From the NCBI GenBank assembly GCA_013044365.1, contig JABEUP010000128.1, positions 1-33,102 of the forward strand: a stretch of 33,102 bases of DNA, written 5' to 3'. Positions 8,068 through 16,682 of the stretch are shown one piece after another. How positions within the stretch are numbered: the stretch's first letter is position 1; every line of letters begins with the position of its first letter. The position numbers and the translations under genes were made by a program. The DNA comes from Acidimicrobiaceae bacterium (GTDB taxonomy: Bacteria > Actinomycetota > Acidimicrobiia > Acidimicrobiales > Acidimicrobiaceae). The notes under the pieces were generated by a model. The model searched no databases. It saw only the letters and a list, made by a program, of their open reading frames with translations, and had not been told where the DNA came from.

Positions 8068-9294
8068 TCAAGACGAAAGGTTCATACTTGCTGATGTGAA
8101 GCTGGTCCCGCTGATCTTGTCGAAACCGGGCGGATAGTTTGACAACACATTCAGCTTCGGATTGCTGTAGGAGACGTCGGTTAGAGCCGAAATAGTGTGG
8201 CTGTGAAGCCATGCCTCTTTGGCACTCAGGCTGCTCGTAACCCCTGCACCCTTCAACAAAGCAATTGCTACATCTATGGCATAGGCCCCGCTCACATTTA
8301 TGGTGTCGGGCGCATGGCCTATCGCTGCCTTTTCTGCGCTTATATACGCCGACATTTTCGCAGCATCGCTCGATGGCACGTCCCCCGGCACCAGCGGCGT
8401 ACCCGGGATGGTGTAGAAGCTTGTCGGCTCATACGAGCTAATGCCTTTTAGGAAACCGTAGGAGGCATCGGCGCCAGTCACAACAAGCGGCATCTTAGGC
8501 TTGAGTTCGTTATATGCCTTGATGACCGCCGCTCTCTCTGCTCCGAGTGCAGCAACATAGATCATCGGCACGTTCGCGCTGATCAGCTTCTGCATCGCCA
8601 CCGTGTCATCGGTTGCCGTTGCCGAAATGAACTGGGTATCTAACTTTAAAGATCCCGCTGCCGCCTTGATGAAGCCCAGCTGAGACTCGCCCACGGCGTC
8701 ATCAGTTGCGATGATCCCAATCGTCGAGAAATGACTCGCTTTCGCTACCTGATCGACCACGTCATCTACAGTCGCGCCGGAAGGCGCAATCTGGAAGGCA
8801 TTCGACGAGTAGGGCGGGTTGAGAAGGTTGGTTCCTGCCAGTACCACGCTGTTACTCAACGTTGGTATAGCCGCCTTCAGGTTGGCAATCACGGAAACAG
8901 TCAGGACAACCGGTTGACTGGCGAACTTGGTGGCACACTGCTGAGCGCCGGACACGGTGCTTTGGGTATCGCATTGCTCCAGCTTGAGCGGGTGTCCCCC
9001 AATGCCTCCCGACTTGTTGAGTGCCGCTATCGCCGGCCCCATACCCTGGACCTGGCCGGTGCCAAAGAAAGCGTCGCTTCCCGTAAAGTCGCCTATGACG
9101 GGCAGAGTGATAGGCGAAGCGCTGCTGCTTGCCGTTGCCGAGGCAGCGGTTGTCGTGGAACTTGCACTACTTGCACTTCCTGAGCTACCGCAGGCCGCCG
9201 CAACCAGCGCCACCACGGATGCCGCTACCACAAATCGCAAACGCTGGTCACCGTGTCTGACAACAGACCGCCCCCCACGCGTATTTATTCTCAT
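8068..9294 (-). CDS. Liv-type ABC importer substrate-binding lipoprotein
   Basis: This is the periplasmic-type binding lipoprotein of a branched-chain amino acid (HAAT) family importer. The N-terminus is basic, then hydrophobic, with a lipobox VAAAC followed by a Ser/Thr/Ala linker typical of actinobacterial lipoproteins. The mature domain begins ITLPVIGDFTG and contains QVQGMGPAIAALNKSGGIGGHPL, the classic opening of the Peripla_BP_6 fold, then CDTQSTVSGAQQCATKF. The ATG has TAAGGAGG about 9 bases upstream. It follows livF in the operon. The ligand is unknown; members bind amino acids, amides, urea or aromatic acids. In this context it should deliver the substrate of the catabolic enzymes encoded upstream. 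Confidence 0.93.
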   Translation of the reverse strand: MRINTRGGRSVVRHGDQRLRFVVAASVVALVAAACGSSGSASSASSTTTAASATASSSASPITLPVIGDFTGSDAFFGTGQVQGMGPAIAALNKSGGIGGHPLKLEQCDTQSTVSGAQQCATKFASQPVVLTVSVIANLKAAIPTLSNSVVLAGTNLLNPPYSSNAFQIAPSGATVDDVVDQVAKASHFSTIGIIATDDAVGESQLGFIKAAAGSLKLDTQFISATATDDTVAMQKLISANVPMIYVAALGAERAAVIKAYNELKPKMPLVVTGADASYGFLKGISSYEPTSFYTIPGTPLVPGDVPSSDAAKMSAYISAEKAAIGHAPDTINVSGAYAIDVAIALLKGAGVTSSLSAKEAWLHSHTISALTDVSYSNPKLNVLSNYPPGFDKISGTSFTSASMNLSS

Positions 9295-9359
9295 TGTATT
9301 ACCTCCTTATTTTGTGCTCATGATCTCAAGAGCACTGATTCATATGTCTTTCCACACAC

Positions 9360-10031
9360 TCAAACATTTGATTCCGGCGCCAAAATACGCCCCATTCGTA
9401 CCTCCACCCGACGATCTGTCAACCCCTCCAGCACCACCTCCGAATGCTCAGCAATGACAAGCGTCATCCCCCCGCGGATGTTCGAAAGCACTTCGACCAG
9501 CTGGTTCACCACCGAGATAGCGAGACCCAGCGATGGCTCATCCAATAAAAGCAGCCTGGGCTTACACATCAGCGCCCGCCCGATAGCCAGCATCTGTTGC
9601 TCCCCTCCTGACAGCTGCCCCCCCTTTACGCGTCGGCGCTGCTTCAACTGCGGGAAAACGGTGTAGACCGAATCGAGGCGGTCTTGGTGCTCTCGGTCGC
9701 GCCTGATCCGATGCCGGGACAGGAGCGTGATATCGAGATTTCCCTCTACCGTTAGATCTCTCATGATCTGACGCCCTTCCGGTACCAGGGATATGCCTTT
9801 CCCCACGCGCTCCGCCGCTTGGTACCGCTCTATCGACTCACCGGCGAAGTTGATCGTGCCTCCATTGGTTGGCAGCTCGCCAGCAATGACTTTCAACAAA
9901 GTTGACTTTCCAGCACCATTAGGACCCACGATACCCACCGCTTCGCCACCCCTTATATCGAGGTTGATACGGTGTAAAACCATCAGTTCGCGGTATCCGC
10001 CGCTCACGCCTTCGAGTAAGAGATTATCCAC
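9360..10031 (-). CDS. livF: Liv-type ABC importer ATPase (LivF-like)
   Basis: This 223-residue ATP-binding subunit has Walker A GPNGAGKSTLLK, signature LSGGEQQMLAIGRALM and Walker B LLLLDEPSLGL, in the arrangement of LivF. It powers the importer together with the ATPase domain fused to the preceding permease. Translation starts at GTG 10031, overlapping the end of the livM-livG fusion by 8 bases, with GGGAGAC upstream. It ends slightly short of typical LivF proteins but all core motifs are present. Substrate specificity is set elsewhere. Confidence 0.93.
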   Translation of the reverse strand: MDNLLLEGVSGGYRELMVLHRINLDIRGGEAVGIVGPNGAGKSTLLKVIAGELPTNGGTINFAGESIERYQAAERVGKGISLVPEGRQIMRDLTVEGNLDITLLSRHRIRRDREHQDRLDSVYTVFPQLKQRRRVKGGQLSGGEQQMLAIGRALMCKPRLLLLDEPSLGLAISVVNQLVEVLSNIRGGMTLVIAEHSEVVLEGLTDRRVEVRMGRILAPESNV

Positions 10032-11910
10032 CCAGATGTCTCCCTGTCTCGAGCGGCGACCCCATCACTTGCCCCGTATGGTCCATATACTCGCGCAAAC
10101 CGTTTACTTCTCCGGTATAGGCAACCCGACCCAGTTCGAGCACATATCCGCAATCGGCAATATTGGCAACGAAGTCCAAATTGTGATCGACTATTACCAC
10201 GGACGTTCCCTTTGAGCGCAACGAATCAATTATCCTTTCAAGGCGGGATAATTCTTCAAGCGTCAAACCCGCACCCGGCTCATCCATGATGAGCAACCTC
10301 GGTTCCAAAGCGATAGCGCGTGCCACTTCGATGATTTTCCGCCTCCCGCCACCGATCTCTGACGTCTTACGTTGAGCGATATGCCCGAGCCCGGCTTCGG
10401 CCAGGGCCTCCCGGCATCGCTCAGTTAGGCCAATATCCGGCCGTCGATTGCGTCCGCCGAACAGCGCCAGGTTATAGACGGCTTCAGCACCAACCCAGAC
10501 GTTTTCTTCAACAGTTAGGTCCAGAGCTACCCGGGCAGTTTGAAATGTGCGGGCGATACCCACCCGAGCACGCTCAACTGGCTCGCCCGGCGTCAAACAT
10601 CTTCCTTCGAAATGCACCTCCCCGCCGGTTGGCGTCTCAACACCGGTGATTATGTTGAGAAGAGTACTCTTACCTGCACCATTAGCACCTACTATGGCTG
10701 TCACAACAGCCGGACGCGCCTCGATGCTGACACAGTCCAATGCCTGTATTCCGCCAAAGATCTTCGACACGTTCATTACTTCCAGACGGCCAGCAGACCC
10801 GGGTGGCTCGATATTCCCCGGATCTTCCCGAAGACGGGACGCGGACACCGACACCGCTGAATTCGCCGTGACATCCGAGCCGTGATCGGTTTTAAGCTCA
10901 ACAGGTTCCTGGTTGTCAACCGATCGATATCTTCGCCGGACCTTACTTGTCATGACGTCAACCGCCCCTACCACCCCGCCCTGGAAGTAGGCAACGACGA
11001 GGAAGAAAATCAGCCCGTATACGAACAGTTCAATGTCCCCGAGACCACTGGTAGCCGCAGACAGCCAGGTGAGCAGGCTGGCACCGATAACCGGGCCGAC
11101 GGGAGAGCCGCTGCCTCCCACTATTGCGAAACCAAGAAGCTGCACCGACTCGGTTAATCCTGCATCCTGAGGCACGATGACACCCTGCCAGCGGGCGAGA
11201 AGTACCCCGGAAAGGGCGGCGAGAATAGCGCTCGCCGTAAAAAGCACACGCCGGGCGCGGGTTACCTCAACGCCATGCACACTCGCAGCCAACGGGTCCT
11301 CCCGAAGAAGAGAAAACAAGCGGCCTCGCCAGCCGTGGACCAAACGATAGGTCAGTGGAATCACAGCCACTGTGATTACCACGATCGTCACATACCAGCC
11401 GAGGCCGGAATTAACGGTGAATAGTCCAAGCGGGAGCGTCCTGGTGGTGGTCAGACCAGAATCACCCTGCGTAACACCTGGGAATGCGGCAAGTACCCCA
11501 TCGATGGCTGCCGATGTACCGAGCATTGCCACGGCAAAATAGAAATTTGGCAGGCGGGCGAAAATTCCACCCGAGATCCAGGCCACCACAGCCGCTATAA
11601 CCAAACTTGCAAAGGCGGCTGGCACATATGGAATGCCGAACCGCGTGGTAGCCAGCACCGCCCCGTAGGCCGCCAAACCCAAGAAAGAGGCGCCTCCCAA
11701 ATTCACCATTCGCCCGAAGCGGATCAAGACGTTTACACCCAGTGCTGCCAGTCCCAGAATTCCGGCCAGGACCGCAGTGTTGAGGTTCCATGAAGGGATA
11801 CCAAAACCCGGCGAGAGAACAAGGACAACCACGGCGCAAAGCTTCGCCATGCTACTCCAGCTAAGCGAACGCAATCGCGCAGAGCCTGTTCGTGCCATGA
11901 TTGCGCTCAT
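10024..11910 (-). CDS. Fused Liv-type permease-ATPase (LivM-LivG)
   Basis: This 628-residue protein joins two subunits usually encoded separately. Residues about 1-310 form a multi-spanning LivM-type permease, including ALGVNVLIRFGRMVNLGGASFLGLAAYGA. After a polar linker, residues about 355-625 form a LivG-type ATPase with Walker A GANGAGKSTLLN, a signature region EIGGGRRKIIEVARAIAL and Walker B LLIMDEPGAGL. The signature lacks the typical LSxGQ spelling but aligns in place. The start ATG overlaps the livH stop (ATGA). Such fusions are known in some importers of this family. It forms the membrane channel with LivH and hydrolyses ATP with LivF. Confidence 0.93.
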   Translation of the reverse strand: MSAIMARTGSARLRSLSWSSMAKLCAVVVLVLSPGFGIPSWNLNTAVLAGILGLAALGVNVLIRFGRMVNLGGASFLGLAAYGAVLATTRFGIPYVPAAFASLVIAAVVAWISGGIFARLPNFYFAVAMLGTSAAIDGVLAAFPGVTQGDSGLTTTRTLPLGLFTVNSGLGWYVTIVVITVAVIPLTYRLVHGWRGRLFSLLREDPLAASVHGVEVTRARRVLFTASAILAALSGVLLARWQGVIVPQDAGLTESVQLLGFAIVGGSGSPVGPVIGASLLTWLSAATSGLGDIELFVYGLIFFLVVAYFQGGVVGAVDVMTSKVRRRYRSVDNQEPVELKTDHGSDVTANSAVSVSASRLREDPGNIEPPGSAGRLEVMNVSKIFGGIQALDCVSIEARPAVVTAIVGANGAGKSTLLNIITGVETPTGGEVHFEGRCLTPGEPVERARVGIARTFQTARVALDLTVEENVWVGAEAVYNLALFGGRNRRPDIGLTERCREALAEAGLGHIAQRKTSEIGGGRRKIIEVARAIALEPRLLIMDEPGAGLTLEELSRLERIIDSLRSKGTSVVIVDHNLDFVANIADCGYVLELGRVAYTGEVNGLREYMDHTGQVMGSPLETGRHLGG

Positions 11911-12779
11911 GCCCGAACGACTCCGCCAAAACGCACACGCCGGCCGAGTAGCGCAACCGCCACCACTATAAGTACCCCCAGCACCAGAGGTTCAGCAAGA
12001 AGTTGGTTTACGTAGCTCCCAATAAGTGACTCCGCCACTCCCACCAATAATCCGGCGAGGCAAGCACCAATGGGGCTTTTCATGGCTGCCAGTGCAGCCG
12101 CTACGTAGCCAAGAAGGGTGAGGCTAAGGCCGGCATTGTAAGTAACGATACTCAATGGAACAAGCAGGAGTGCAGCTAATCCACCCAAAAAACCTGCCGT
12201 GCCAAATGCAATCATTCGCATCATGGACACGTTTATACCAAGCAGCGAAGACATAGTCGGATTCTCGGCACAGGCCGATAACCCCTGTCCAAAGATTGTG
12301 CGGTGCAAAAACCACGATATCAATAACCCGACCAAAAGCAGGATACCAATGAGAACGAGCCCATCAAACGTCATGACAGCATTGCTCAGCCGCACTGTTC
12401 CATTGCCGACTAAAGACCGAAAGGAGAACTGGTTAGGTCCCACCGCGAAGTTTGCAATCCCCTCGGTGCACAGAGCCACCGCCACAACCAGGATTATCAG
12501 CCGCTCGGACGACCAACCTAGGCGTGGCCGTAGAATAACGCGCTCCAGACCCGCTCCAAACAGGACTGCGCACAGCAAACCGAGCGCTGCTGCCACCAAC
12601 ACTGGAACACCCATCCTGACAATCTCGGCAGTGATGAGTCCGGTCACCGTGAAAGCCTCACCCTGTGCAAGATTAACAACCCCCGAACTGCGATAACACA
12701 GTACGATACCAAGGCCGATGAGACCATATAATGCCCCATTGACCAACCCGGAGTAAAGGGTCTGTAATAGTAAAGACAT
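11907..12779 (-). CDS. livH: Liv-type ABC importer permease (LivH-like)
   Basis: This 290-residue integral membrane protein has about eight hydrophobic segments and the family opening LVNGALYGLIGLGIVLCYRSSGVVNLAQGEAF. It is the LivH half of the branched-chain amino acid-type permease and pairs with the LivM domain of the next gene. The ATG at 12779 has AGGTGA upstream. It starts 35 bases after the stop of the ornithine cyclodeaminase-family gene. Substrate is unknown. Confidence 0.93.
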   Translation of the reverse strand: MSLLLQTLYSGLVNGALYGLIGLGIVLCYRSSGVVNLAQGEAFTVTGLITAEIVRMGVPVLVAAALGLLCAVLFGAGLERVILRPRLGWSSERLIILVVAVALCTEGIANFAVGPNQFSFRSLVGNGTVRLSNAVMTFDGLVLIGILLLVGLLISWFLHRTIFGQGLSACAENPTMSSLLGINVSMMRMIAFGTAGFLGGLAALLLVPLSIVTYNAGLSLTLLGYVAAALAAMKSPIGACLAGLLVGVAESLIGSYVNQLLAEPLVLGVLIVVAVALLGRRVRFGGVVRA

Positions 12780-12814
12780 TTCTTATCACCTATTCCCAAC
12801 TAACATGCCGCCAG

Positions 12815-13894
12815 TCATGGTGATGTGTCCTCTAGAAACCACTCTGTCGGAACTACATGCCCCAGACCCAACGCCTCGCACTTGGCCAGCACATAGGACC
12901 CTACGGCGGCGAACTGAAGGCCCATCCCGGTATTGTTCGCGAAAAGAGTAATCTGCTCCGGACTGGTACGCCCGGTTGCCCTTCCTAACAAAAGCGACCC
13001 AAGGTCTGCGATCTCGTCAAAAGTCTTATAGCCACGCTCTACCGGACCCATGATGTCTATCTGGTTATCGTGCGCCACCTGCTCACGCGAGAGCACTCTG
13101 ATAACTTCAGCGCGATCAAAGGTGGTGTCGTCGAGCTCCCGCCTCATCGCCGTGCCATCCGGACTTGTAATGCAGGTGACGTGGGTCCCAGGGGAAAGCC
13201 ATTCCCCGTCAAAACACGGGTCGAAGCCGGCGGTGGCACAGATCACCACCCCGCAGTCCTCTACCGCCCCTTTGGGGTCTCCCACAGCAACAATGCGCTT
13301 ACCAGTCCTGCTGCTCCAGGTGCGGGCAAACTCCTCCCGGTGCTCCCGGGTTGGACTGTAGACCCTCACTTCTTCGACAGTGGGCCTTACTCTAAGGAGA
13401 TAGGCAAGATGCGACTGCGCCTGCCAACCAGATCCGAAAAGACCGGCCAAAGGAACGTCGGGATTGGCCAATTCCCTAATACCAAGCGCAGTTGTGGCAC
13501 CTACCCGCATCTTTTGTATAAAGCTGTCGTGGATGACTGCCACTGGCTCTAAATGTTTCATCGAGTAAAGCGTGATAAGCCCGCAGTAGGTTCCGCCTGT
13601 GGCAACAGGCAGGAGGCGCCTACGTCGTTCGCCTCCTGCGAGGACTTCGACACCGGCCATGTCAGATGTTATGCGCAGGGCCCAGACACCGCTGGCCACA
13701 TTTCCGCCCTCTTGTGATTTGAAGCGGAATCCAAATCCCGGATGGTCGGCATCCTCCACGGGAAAGTAGGTATGATTCCGCGGTCGGTTGGCCGCCTGCC
13801 CCAGCGTATGCTCGCGATATGCCGTCTCCAGCACCGCCATGCACTCGTCAGGATCGAGAACCTGCTCCACATCACTATTACTCAATATCCGCAT
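12815..13894 (-). CDS. Ornithine cyclodeaminase / mu-crystallin family protein
   Basis: This 359-residue protein belongs to the NAD(P)-dependent family that includes ornithine cyclodeaminase, alanine dehydrogenase (archaeal type), ketimine reductase and the EutC protein of ectoine clusters. The Rossmann nucleotide-binding loop is in PLAGLFGSGWQAQSHL (about residues 145-160). The family substrate region includes QKMRVGATTALGIRELA. The ATG has GGGGAG upstream. It sits between the M24-fold genes and the importer genes in one operon. The likely chemistry is deamination or reduction of an amino or imino acid. A pairing of this family with an M24-fold hydrolase is also found in ectoine utilisation clusters, but no DoeB/EutE-like deacetylase is present here. 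Confidence 0.9.
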   Translation of the reverse strand: MRILSNSDVEQVLDPDECMAVLETAYREHTLGQAANRPRNHTYFPVEDADHPGFGFRFKSQEGGNVASGVWALRITSDMAGVEVLAGGERRRRLLPVATGGTYCGLITLYSMKHLEPVAVIHDSFIQKMRVGATTALGIRELANPDVPLAGLFGSGWQAQSHLAYLLRVRPTVEEVRVYSPTREHREEFARTWSSRTGKRIVAVGDPKGAVEDCGVVICATAGFDPCFDGEWLSPGTHVTCITSPDGTAMRRELDDTTFDRAEVIRVLSREQVAHDNQIDIMGPVERGYKTFDEIADLGSLLLGRATGRTSPEQITLFANNTGMGLQFAAVGSYVLAKCEALGLGHVVPTEWFLEDTSP

Positions 13895-13941
13895 TACGCT
13901 CCCCGTTTTTCTCTCTCACCGGCGGGATTTCCCGCATAATT

Positions 13942-15027
13942 CTAAAAACTCTTTTCCGCTGCGTTAATTCCACTTACAATGCCAGGCAACGGCGAAGTCA
14001 GAACCTCCGTGTCCTCGCCGCGAATGAGATAAGTATCTGCCAGCACCGCGGTTGAACCATCGGGCAACTCGAGTTCGAGTCGCAACGCGGCAACTGAGCC
14101 CTCGCCAACTGATGCCGCTGCCTCATGGATCGACCGGTAGCCAGCTTCGGTTTCTATATCTGTGTGTTGTATCAGATCCACCTTCCACCCGAGACCCGTA
14201 GACGCCAAGCAACCCTGCACTGCAGACGCCACCTGGGCTATCGTTACCCCGGGCCGGATTTCGGATGCGGCTGCCTCATAACCGGTGGCCAAAGCGCCCG
14301 CCCACTCGGTCTGAGCACCTCCAACAACACGTGCCGCAAGGGTCCAAAACCCGCGAAACTCTGATATCACTTCGACCGTGTCGGCATCCGGTCCGCAGTG
14401 GTGACAATAAACGCTTACGTCTTCCGCCCCGCCAAGACGAGCCACCAGTTCCGCCCGCCCGGCGCGCTCATGGTTGCTCAAGTCCTGACCCATTCCCTCA
14501 ATCACTGCCTGGGCGGTCAGACCTGAGCCCCTGGAGAGCAGTTCAAGTTCAGATTCCGATGGCTGCTGGCGCCGCTCGCGCACCACACTGCCAAGGTCTA
14601 AAATGGACCTAATGCCCGCTTGGGTCTCCAGCTCATCGACAAGCTGCGCCGGCCACCAAGACATTTCCACCAAACCTAGCTCGCTCGCTCCCTGTTCCTT
14701 TAAATACTGTCCAGCCAGCACGGCAAGATTCGGGCCGCTGCGCAAGTCACTGAGATTGGACGTCATCCGCATCCAGGGATGGACCCTCGGCGAGAGTTTC
14801 ATGAGCATCGCCGGACTGCCATTGGCGGGTACCGCGAGAACGCCCTCGTTCCAATAGATGCAAATATTGGATAAATAAGTGAGGTCTCCGGAGTGGAAAA
14901 CGTCCCCGTAGATGAGTGCCGCCGCTAAGCCGCGCTCGCGAAGGACATCTTGTAAAGCACCCACCCGACCTTCGAGTTCACCCGGCGGAATCTCGCTTGG
15001 GTCTAATACAACCAGGCCACGCTTCAT
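13942..15027 (-). CDS. Creatinase/M24-fold protein lacking metal ligands (copy 2)
   Basis: This 361-residue protein has the pita-bread M24 architecture: an N-terminal creatinase-like domain (about residues 15-145, with GDLTYLSNICIYWNEG) and a C-terminal catalytic-fold domain. The C-terminal domain is highly divergent. Where peptidases have the two Asp ligands it reads EFRGFWTLAARVV, and the late Glu ligands lie in LRLELELPDG and VLADTYLI without the normal pattern. It is therefore probably not a metallopeptidase. Start is ATG 15027, with AGGAAAGGAA upstream; the open frame extends to 15150 but would overlap the previous gene. It lies 22 bases after its paralogue and may form a hetero-oligomer with it. 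Non-metal M24 relatives include creatinase. Confidence 0.8.
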   Translation of the reverse strand: MKRGLVVLDPSEIPPGELEGRVGALQDVLRERGLAAALIYGDVFHSGDLTYLSNICIYWNEGVLAVPANGSPAMLMKLSPRVHPWMRMTSNLSDLRSGPNLAVLAGQYLKEQGASELGLVEMSWWPAQLVDELETQAGIRSILDLGSVVRERRQQPSESELELLSRGSGLTAQAVIEGMGQDLSNHERAGRAELVARLGGAEDVSVYCHHCGPDADTVEVISEFRGFWTLAARVVGGAQTEWAGALATGYEAAASEIRPGVTIAQVASAVQGCLASTGLGWKVDLIQHTDIETEAGYRSIHEAAASVGEGSVAALRLELELPDGSTAVLADTYLIRGEDTEVLTSPLPGIVSGINAAEKSF

Positions 15028-15049
15028 TAGTTCGTTCCTTTCCTGTCTG

Positions 15050-16174
15050 CTAAATCGGTGAGCTAAAGAGAATCCGCTCCACGCTGAGCAGCGGCTCGTA
15101 TCCGGTTTGCTTGACCACCACCGGATCACCGAGAACGTGGTATCCGGCAAGGGGGGTATAGGTATTGGGATGTATTATTATGACTGCGTTCTCTTCGAGC
15201 ACTGTCTCGTTATCTTCCAGCAGTGGAGGAAACTCATCCGGGTGAAGCCCATGTCCATGCCCGCGCACTCGGGTGTACTGACTAGTCGTATATTCTCCGT
15301 AGCCATGGGCGCGGAACACGTCATTCTCAGCCCGGGCAATATCACCGGCAGTCACCCCGGCTCGAACGACGGCTAGACCTGCTTCCACCGCCTCGTTAAA
15401 CAGATCGAACGACTTCCGCTGACCTTCGCTGGGCTCGCCCAGCACGGCGCTTCTGCAAATCTGGGCATAATAACCATCGAGCTGGGGAGTCAACTCGGTC
15501 CGTACCATGTCACCCGGTTGAAGTTCCCGGACTCCAGGCGGGGTCATCCCCATTACCTCATCCCCTCCTGAGGCCAACAGCATGAAATTGTCCTGGGCAC
15601 CCATGCGCTTGAGCTCCGCCTCGACCGCGGCTACTATCTCGAACTCGCGCACGCCTGGATGAAGAGCCGCCACAAAAGCCTTCCAGCCTGCGGAGCAAAC
15701 CACTCCGGCACGGCGAATCTGCTCCAACTCCCAGCCGCTCTTGACCAGTCGCACCTCATCCATAAGGCGCGTCGCTGATATGATGGGTGTCCCCTCTAGA
15801 GCACGCAATAACGGCTCCAGCAGGACCTTCGGCATAAGCTCGAGGTGAGCTATGCCAAGTGTGCCGGAACTCGCTAGGTCCTCCCTGATAACCGAGGAAA
15901 TGTCACCGACCTCCGGAAAACCAACCACCTTGATATCTTTCACCCGCCCGATTTCACGGGTTGCACTAGCGTCGGCGCTGTTGCCGACAAAAGCAGTGGG
16001 CTCACCCACTTTAGGCAGGTATGCAAAAGCAAAGGCACCACGAAATAGCGCTCCCGTAAGGTACCTGACGTTCTCCCGGCGCCAACCGGGTGCAAACATC
16101 AGAATTCCGTCAAGACCCGCCACGTCCATTGCGTGCCGTACTCGGCTAAGACGCCAATCCCGGTCCATCGTCAT
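15050..16174 (-). CDS. Creatinase/M24-fold hydrolase with altered metal site (copy 1)
   Basis: This 374-residue protein has the M24 two-domain layout: N-terminal domain about residues 1-140, then DEVRLVKSGWELEQIRRA, the usual linker helix, then the catalytic-fold domain. Metallopeptidases of this family use Asp, Asp, His, Glu, Glu. Here the aligned positions are Glu227, Gln238, His306 or His308 (RGHGHG), His335 (HPNTY in place of EPGxY) and a non-acidic residue near 348. This pattern argues for a metal-independent hydrolase in the style of creatinase, acting on a C-N bond of a small substrate. ATG 16174 overlaps the stop of the previous gene by one base and has GGAGGAGG upstream. The substrate is unknown. 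Confidence 0.85.
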   Translation of the reverse strand: MTMDRDWRLSRVRHAMDVAGLDGILMFAPGWRRENVRYLTGALFRGAFAFAYLPKVGEPTAFVGNSADASATREIGRVKDIKVVGFPEVGDISSVIREDLASSGTLGIAHLELMPKVLLEPLLRALEGTPIISATRLMDEVRLVKSGWELEQIRRAGVVCSAGWKAFVAALHPGVREFEIVAAVEAELKRMGAQDNFMLLASGGDEVMGMTPPGVRELQPGDMVRTELTPQLDGYYAQICRSAVLGEPSEGQRKSFDLFNEAVEAGLAVVRAGVTAGDIARAENDVFRAHGYGEYTTSQYTRVRGHGHGLHPDEFPPLLEDNETVLEENAVIIIHPNTYTPLAGYHVLGDPVVVKQTGYEPLLSVERILFSSPI

Positions 16175-16671
16175 TACTGTTCCTCCTCCGCAAGTCGGCC
16201 AGCCATCGGTATGAGCCCACCCGCACGCAGCATGTCCATCAAAAATGGTGGAATCGCCTCACCTTGAAGCGAGACATTCGAACGTTCGTTAGTGATTATT
16301 CCGCTTTCAAAGTCGACGGCTAAGATATCTCCATCATCAACCCCTGCGGTTATCCCCGGACACTGCAGCAGAGGGAGACCAATCTCATAGCAGTTTCGGT
16401 AAAACAGCCTGGCCGCACTGTCTACCACCAGACCACCGATGCCAGTGGCCTGTAATGCCTTCGGGGCCACGGCCCGACCCGATGACTGACCGAAATGCCG
16501 ACCTGCAACCAGGATATCTCCAGGCTGGACGTCCCGGGCAAAAGCCGGATTAAGGTTTTCCAGCACATGCTTACGCATGTCGTCCATGGAACCGATAGCC
16601 CGGTCCGAGCGCACCATTTGATCCGTGGGTATATTATCGCCGAACTTCCAGCAACGGCCGCGTGCTTTCAC
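16174..16671 (-). CDS. LeuD-like dehydratase small subunit, divergent (pair 2)
   Basis: This 165-residue protein is the swivel-domain small subunit of an aconitase/isopropylmalate dehydratase-type enzyme, recognisable from KFGDNIPTD near the N-terminus, LFYRNCYEIGLPLL and the C-terminal MLRAGGLIP. The active-site loop, normally GCGS(S/A)RE, reads GQSSGRA at residues 61-67: Cys, the second Ser position and the Glu are changed while the Arg remains. Translation begins at GTG 16671 with AAGGAGG upstream. It follows its large subunit by 11 bases. It belongs with the adjacent divergent large subunit, and the pair likely acts on a different substrate, or by a different mechanism, from pair 1. Confidence 0.88.
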   Translation of the reverse strand: MKARGRCWKFGDNIPTDQMVRSDRAIGSMDDMRKHVLENLNPAFARDVQPGDILVAGRHFGQSSGRAVAPKALQATGIGGLVVDSAARLFYRNCYEIGLPLLQCPGITAGVDDGDILAVDFESGIITNERSNVSLQGEAIPPFLMDMLRAGGLIPMAGRLAEEEQ

Positions 16672-16682
16672 TGTTGCCTCCT

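Noticed and set aside
8957-9457. 166-codon plus-strand open frame
   Set aside because: It is antisense to the well-supported binding lipoprotein and livF genes, so it is a shadow frame.
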